64,000 bases of DNA from CAZIZT01 sp964544085 (GTDB lineage: Bacteria > Campylobacterota_A > Desulfurellia > Desulfurellales > Hippeaceae), in assembly GCA_964544085.1 (NCBI GenBank), contig CAZIZT010000018.1:59869-123868 (forward strand), written 5' to 3'. Both the position numbers and the translations under genes were made by a program. Shown piece by piece: positions 59,979 through 64,000 of the stretch. The notes beneath the pieces are model-generated. The model saw only the letters and a list, made by a program, of their open reading frames with translations, was not told the DNA's origin and did no database searches. Numbering within the stretch: the first letter of the stretch is position 1; each line of letters begins with the position of its first letter.

Positions 59979-60007
59979 TTGCAAGCTTATCCACTTGTCT
60001 GTTATAT
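59979..60007 (+). promoter_or_regulatory. Possible promoter of the MutS-like gene pair
   Basis: TTGCAA (59979-59984), 17-nt spacer, TTATAT (60002-60007). The leader to the first ATG would be about 165 nt. In the 277 nt between the glycosyltransferase and the MutS-like gene I also see a short ORF but no RNA element I recognise. Confidence 0.45.
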
Positions 60008-60133
60008 TTTTTCATCACGGATTAGATCATTGTAACATTTTGTAGGGTATATTGCGGAGAGATGTTAAGTGAAAATGAGGATTATCATGTATAGTTTGTT
60101 TGGTTTTTAAGAGTGAATGCAGAGGTGGTTCGC

Positions 60134-60193
60134 TTGAAAGGGTACTCTCAAAGTATAACCGTTGCTGCTAAAGGTGCAAAATGGGTGGTGTGA
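60134..60193 (+). other. Short possible leader ORF (19 residues) overlapping the MutS-like start
   Basis: TTG 60134 has AGAGGTGG about 6 nt upstream, and the frame runs to TGA at 60191-60193, overlapping the first MutS-like ATG (60181) by 13 nt. The peptide MKGYSQSITVAAKGAKWVV is unremarkable. It may couple translation or be chance. Confidence 0.25.
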
Positions 60194-61710
60194 GTTTACT
60201 TTTTCCCTACTATACCCCACAGTTTGCGAAAGATGAACCGGAATTTTTCAACGATTTGAATCTTGATATTGTAGTCGAAAGAATCGTAAAGAGCGCAAAG
60301 GAAGAGGAGTTGAGACCCTATTTTTACACATTGCCTGAAGATCAACGAACGATTGTTTACCGCCAGAAGGTTCTTATGGATATTGAGCAGGAGCCTGTAT
60401 TTGATCGTCTGTCCAAATTTCTTGCCAACATGGAAAGGGTGTCAGAATACATGAAAATTGCCTCTGGTAGCGGTCATCGCCACTTCCGTAATCGGTATCT
60501 CCTTGATGCTGCAAACATTTACACAGAGTCTATTAAAGCGCTTAAAGAGAGCCTTGAGGAGGCTCCGCTGCAATCGGAAGGGATGAGAAAATTGGAAGCT
60601 TATCTGAGACAGTACACACAATCCGCCTCTTTTTTGCAGCTAAACAGGGATGTTTCTGAAACGCTTGGTGCCATGCATTCTGTTGAATATACGGTCTACA
60701 TTAAGGAAAACAAGGTGCGTGTGGACCGTTTTAGGGATCAGGAGGATTATACGAAGGAGATATCGGTTGCCTTTGAAAGATTCGGCAAGGATGACATGGA
60801 TGACGATCTTCAACTTCAGGTAACACACACTACTTTTATGAATCATATTGAGCAGAAAATCCTTGATTTGCTTGCCAGGCTTTTCCCAGAGCAATTTGGA
60901 ATGCTTGATAGGTTTTGTTTAACTCACGGCGATTTCTTTCCCAATGAGATAAAAAAGCTTATTCTTGAGATGCGCTTTTATGTGTCCTACTTGAGATTCA
61001 TATTACCACTTGAGAGGATGGGTCTGTCGTTTTGTTATCCTGCTTTTGAAGATAAGAACAACATATACGCTAATGAGATTTTCGATATTGCACTTGCCGA
61101 TAGATTAAGGGAGACAGGCAGGAGGGTTGTTCCTAACGACTTTTATATGAAAAATGATGAGAGGATTTTCGTAATAACAGGCCCGAACCAGGGTGGAAAA
61201 ACAACATTTGCCAAGGCTTTCGGTCAGTTGTTTTATCTTTTCAAGTTAGGCGTGAAAACACCCGGTAGAAGAGCAGGGCTATTTTTATTTGATACTATCT
61301 ATACCCATTTTGAAACGGAAGAGTCGGCAGAGAATTTAAGGGGAAAGCTGGCCGATGAGTTGATTAGAATGAAGTCGATTTTGCAGAGAATTACGCCCAG
61401 TAGTATAGTCATAATGAACGAATCTTTTGCCTCTACAAGTCTGGACGATGCACTTGAGCTTTCAAAAAACATTCTAAAAAAGATGCTGGATAAGGATTGT
61501 GTCGTGGTTTATGTGACTTTCATGTATGAATTAATTCACTTTGACAGCAGGATTGTGAGCTTGATGAGTACCGTTTCGCAACGGGATGTTTCTAAGAGAA
61601 CGTTTAAGATAGTTAGACGTGAAGCTGACGGCGCTTCATTTGCAATGTCTATAGCCATGAAATACGGTCTGACCTACGAGAGGCTTAAAGAAAGGATCGG
61701 TGACGGTTGA
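60181..61710 (+). CDS. MutS-like ATPase, first of a tandem pair
   Basis: 509 residues. A helical N-terminal part resembling the MutS lever/clamp core (about 30-310) precedes the MutS ABC-type ATPase domain (about 325-500). Walker A is GPNQGGKT (334-341), Walker B IVIMNE (409-414; the usual Asp is Asn), followed by the FAST D-loop region. The H-loop histidine of MutS (THYHEL) is F447 in VTFMYEL. No mismatch-recognition domain I and no Smr nuclease are visible. AAAGGTG precedes the ATG. The product is unlikely to be a mismatch-repair MutS; function unknown, probably with the next protein. Confidence 0.85.
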   Translation: MGGVSLLFPYYTPQFAKDEPEFFNDLNLDIVVERIVKSAKEEELRPYFYTLPEDQRTIVYRQKVLMDIEQEPVFDRLSKFLANMERVSEYMKIASGSGHRHFRNRYLLDAANIYTESIKALKESLEEAPLQSEGMRKLEAYLRQYTQSASFLQLNRDVSETLGAMHSVEYTVYIKENKVRVDRFRDQEDYTKEISVAFERFGKDDMDDDLQLQVTHTTFMNHIEQKILDLLARLFPEQFGMLDRFCLTHGDFFPNEIKKLILEMRFYVSYLRFILPLERMGLSFCYPAFEDKNNIYANEIFDIALADRLRETGRRVVPNDFYMKNDERIFVITGPNQGGKTTFAKAFGQLFYLFKLGVKTPGRRAGLFLFDTIYTHFETEESAENLRGKLADELIRMKSILQRITPSSIVIMNESFASTSLDDALELSKNILKKMLDKDCVVVYVTFMYELIHFDSRIVSLMSTVSQRDVSKRTFKIVRREADGASFAMSIAMKYGLTYERLKERIGDG

Positions 61711-63188
61711 GAGTTAGATTGTTGTATGCAAATAGAGATTTTGATATAAACTTACCCCTGCCCGATATGGCTGATGATCTAATCTATGATCTTGAATTAG
61801 AGAGACTCTTTGAAGCTGCATCCGCTGGAGATGAATTGGTTGAAAGAGCCTTTAGAGTTGGGTTATTGACGAGTCTTGCAAATGCTGATGAGATACGATA
61901 CAGGCAGGAAATTCTCAAGGATTGTATGAATAATACTGAAACTATCAAAAGGCTCTATGAAATCGCAAATGACGCGATCAAAAAGGAGAAGGAACTTTTT
62001 CTGTGGCATTTTAGTAAGACACCGGCAAGTGTATTAAGGTCATCCGTTAGGCTGCTTGAAGCTCTGTTGGATTCTTTGAGAAAACTTCAGAGTCTTGCTG
62101 CTGAAGTGCATGAGAGATTCAGCTCAGAAGGGTTTGTTGCGTTTTTTGGAACCATAAAGAGTGAGCTCACCGATGATTATCTGGAGCAACTTTCAAACCA
62201 CCTTGAGAGATTGGAATTTAAAAACGGTATACTTTTTAGCGCAAAGTTAGGGGAGGGCAATCGAGGAGTGGACTATGTGTTGAGGAAAATTGAAGAAGAA
62301 GGATCGGGTCTAAAAAAGATTTTCAAAAGAGCCAGTGGCTACACATTCTCTATTAATGAAAGGGATGAAGCAGGGTTTAAGGCTCTGTCTCAGCTGAAGG
62401 ATGAAGGTTTGTTTAGAGTTGCAGAAGCATTGCATCGAGCATCCAGACACGTTCTTGGCTTCTTTATCAGTTTACAACATGAAACAGCGTTCTGGCTGGG
62501 TTGGTTGAATCTGCGAGAAAGATTTGAGTCTATCTCAAGTAGCCTGTGTATACCGGAGATAGGATCCAGCCGAAAAAGAGAGATAAGATCGCTTTGCGAT
62601 CCCGTTTTATTGCTCTCCATAGGCTCAAAATGCGTTGAGAACGACTTTTACTCCAGCGGTCAGCCACTTGTTTTCATAACAGGGGCTAACCAGGGAGGAA
62701 AATCAGTGTTTCTGCGTGCACTTGGTATAGCACAACTGATGATGCAAGCTGGTGGTTTTGTTTGTGCTGAAAGTTGCAGGCTTCCGGTGGTCAGAGGCGT
62801 TTTCACCCACTTCAAAAGGATGGAAGACAAAGAAATGGAAAGTGGCAAATTTGATGAAGAAATGCGCCGGATGAATATGATAGTTGATCGGTTAAAAAAA
62901 CATAGCCTTGTTCTATTTAATGAATCCTTCGCCTCAACAAATGAACTTGAAGGGTCTGAGGTGGCTATTGGTATCCTTAATGCTTTCATAGAGAAGTCGA
63001 TAGAGTCCTTTTTTGTTACACATATGTACCGCCTTGTCGCAGAGTTTTACGTGCACAAAAGGGATAAAGTGCTTTTTCTCAGAGCCGAAAGGGATACAGA
63101 GGGGAAAAGGACCTTCAAAATATTACCAGCTGAGCCTTTGTCAACCAGTTACGGAAGGGATCTATACGCTGAAATCTTCAGTAGCTAA
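61707..63188 (+). CDS. MutS-like ATPase, second of a tandem pair
   Basis: 493 residues from TTG 61707, overlapping the first MutS-like stop (TTGA). Same layout: helical N-terminus (1-315), ATPase domain (about 320-480). Walker A GANQGGKS (326-333), Walker B LVLFNE (401-406, again Asn for Asp) and, unlike its partner, the H-loop histidine is present (H439 in VTHMYRL). No mismatch-recognition or nuclease domain is visible. Two unequal subunits overlapping by 4 nt suggest an obligate heterodimer like eukaryotic MutS-gamma or MutS-alpha pairs. Function unknown. Confidence 0.85.
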   Translation: MRVRLLYANRDFDINLPLPDMADDLIYDLELERLFEAASAGDELVERAFRVGLLTSLANADEIRYRQEILKDCMNNTETIKRLYEIANDAIKKEKELFLWHFSKTPASVLRSSVRLLEALLDSLRKLQSLAAEVHERFSSEGFVAFFGTIKSELTDDYLEQLSNHLERLEFKNGILFSAKLGEGNRGVDYVLRKIEEEGSGLKKIFKRASGYTFSINERDEAGFKALSQLKDEGLFRVAEALHRASRHVLGFFISLQHETAFWLGWLNLRERFESISSSLCIPEIGSSRKREIRSLCDPVLLLSIGSKCVENDFYSSGQPLVFITGANQGGKSVFLRALGIAQLMMQAGGFVCAESCRLPVVRGVFTHFKRMEDKEMESGKFDEEMRRMNMIVDRLKKHSLVLFNESFASTNELEGSEVAIGILNAFIEKSIESFFVTHMYRLVAEFYVHKRDKVLFLRAERDTEGKRTFKILPAEPLSTSYGRDLYAEIFSS

Positions 63189-64000
63189 ACCTTTATATTC
63201 AACACCTTTCTTGCAATTACGGGCTTTGTTTTCATCATGTAGGTATCTATGGTAACGTTTGGTCCAACCGCCTCTTTGATTTCTGGTATCTTTTCATTAA
63301 ATCTCTGAAGCAGGTGTTTTTTCTCAAATCCCACATTACAGTGGATGTTGCCGTCCATATAAAGCGCATCTATTTTCACCATACCCTGGCCTGGTAACTC
63401 GGATAGCAGGTTTATTCTGTAAGATTTTCTTTTGTTATCCTTCCCCCTCTCCTCATTTGTGCTTACGTAGATTTCAAGCCTCTTATCATCTATAAATACA
63501 GGTATTTGAACAAAGAGATTAGACTGTGGCTGGAGGGTTTTTGCCAGTTTTAATGTATCTCTTACAAATTCAACGCTTTTTGTAGCGATGTCTCCTTTTT
63601 CTGCAGGTGTCTTTTGCTCAATTAGGTGCATCATGAACTGTTCAAGCTGCGGTAATGTGCCTGGGGACAGTTTTTCGTTTCCTTTAATGGACAGAGCTTC
63701 AATGTTGCTTATATGACTTCTAACTCTGGTTGCATTCTTTATCAGCTTGTCGAGACCCTCTGACAACTCCTTTAGCCAGCCCGCAAGACCGAAGACGTTT
63801 ATCTGATTCTGTTGTGGCAGGACGTTGGGAAGCTGTGCAATGTGTGATAGGAGTCTTTCAAGCTTGCTCTGTATTGTTTTATCGCTACCCATCTGTATCA
63901 AGGGTTGTTCCTTTCCAGTGACGTTTTGCACTTTTGTTTCATTTGTTATTGATTGACTTACGTGCACCTCATTCTCTTTTGGGGTTGTTTCCTTGGGTGT
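63185..64000 (-). CDS. FliK-like flagellar hook-length control protein, N-terminus beyond the window
   Basis: The frame is open from the window edge (64000) without a stop, adding 11 residues before the first in-frame GTG (63967); the true start is outside. About 271 residues are visible: a low-complexity helical part, then a C-terminal domain (about 155-240, FVQIPVFIDDKRLEIYVS, GMVKIDALYMDGNIHCNV) like the FliK hook-length domain. FliK sets hook length and switches export substrates. Its stop overlaps the convergent MutS-like stop by 4 nt. Confidence 0.65.
   Translation of the reverse strand, partial: TPKETTPKENEVHVSQSITNETKVQNVTGKEQPLIQMGSDKTIQSKLERLLSHIAQLPNVLPQQNQINVFGLAGWLKELSEGLDKLIKNATRVRSHISNIEALSIKGNEKLSPGTLPQLEQFMMHLIEQKTPAEKGDIATKSVEFVRDTLKLAKTLQPQSNLFVQIPVFIDDKRLEIYVSTNEERGKDNKRKSYRINLLSELPGQGMVKIDALYMDGNIHCNVGFEKKHLLQRFNEKIPEIKEAVGPNVTIDTYMMKTKPVIARKVLNIKV

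Noticed and set aside
60061..60111. Very short frames after GCGGAGAG upstream of the MutS-like pair
   Set aside because: 10-14 codons, poor ribosome-site spacing; no support.
1..64000. CRISPR arrays, insertion sequences, prophage, rRNA, replication origin
   Set aside because: No regularly spaced repeats, transposase, integrase or phage genes, rRNA or DnaA-box clusters were noticed when reading both strands.

Overview
The window reads as a chromosomal segment of an anaerobic, Gram-negative, probably thermophilic bacterium. Lipopolysaccharide genes (kdsA, kdsD, kdsC, lptC, an LptF/LptG permease), a meso-diaminopimelate-type MurE and a FliK-like flagellar protein show a diderm, flagellated cell. 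Hybrid-cluster protein with a class I cysteine pattern, an acetate-uptake permease, single-chain pyruvate carboxylase and a PPDK/PEP-synthase regulatory protein fit an anaerobe that builds sugars from C2/C3 acids. The combination recalls acetate-using sulfur reducers such as Hippea/Desulfurella, but that placement is inference from gene content and general sequence character, not a database match. No phage, insertion sequence, CRISPR array or rRNA was seen; one tRNA (Pro, CGG) is present.

Layout. 1-4.1 kb: partial CDF metal transporter (-), acetate permease (+), a cysteine-free CRP/FNR regulator (-) and divergent hcp (+), with a perfect TTGAT-N4-ATCAA operator between the last two. 4.1-10.1 kb (-): heat-shock operon hrcA-grpE-dnaK-dnaJ plus a DUF445 membrane protein, with a sigma70-like promoter and a CIRCE operator overlapping the hrcA start. 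10.2-14.5 kb (+): folK, a terminator, then panB-panC-panD and an AtuA-like/DUF4387 pair. 14.6-20.1 kb (+): chemoreceptor, hemH, hemY-type oxidase, then a pseudo-receiver protein with a Ras-like GTPase. 20.2-28.7 kb: pyruvate carboxylase, tRNA-Pro, a two-component system, a crotonase (-), a LOG-family protein, a cation exchanger and an MscS channel. 28.8-43.9 kb (+): about 19 tightly packed or overlapping genes from kdsA to aroA mixing LPS, purine, pyrimidine, fatty-acid and tRNA-amidation functions. 43.9-53.1 kb (-): murE-murF-mraY-murD-ftsW, a histidine phosphatase, murI, a DUF4197 protein and an SDR oxidoreductase.

53.4-59.9 kb (+) is the most accessory-looking part: a type IV pilin, followed 5 nt later by a DUF2723 GT-C membrane glycosyltransferase, an unknown membrane protein, two GT4 glycosyltransferases, a DPM1-like polyprenyl-phosphate sugar synthase and a methyltransferase. 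This looks like a pilin or surface glycosylation locus. 60.2-63.2 kb (+) holds two overlapping genes for MutS-like ATPases that lack a recognisable mismatch-recognition domain. One has lost the conserved H-loop histidine, suggesting an asymmetric heterodimer; this pair is the best candidate for an undescribed system. The right edge carries the C-terminal part of a FliK-like protein (-).

Several genes (the cation exchanger, kdsA, murE, perhaps folK) have a -10 hexamer only 6-9 nt before the ATG and no Shine-Dalgarno sequence, so leaderless mRNAs may be used here. All statements rest on reading the sequence by eye; no searches or folding calculations were run.
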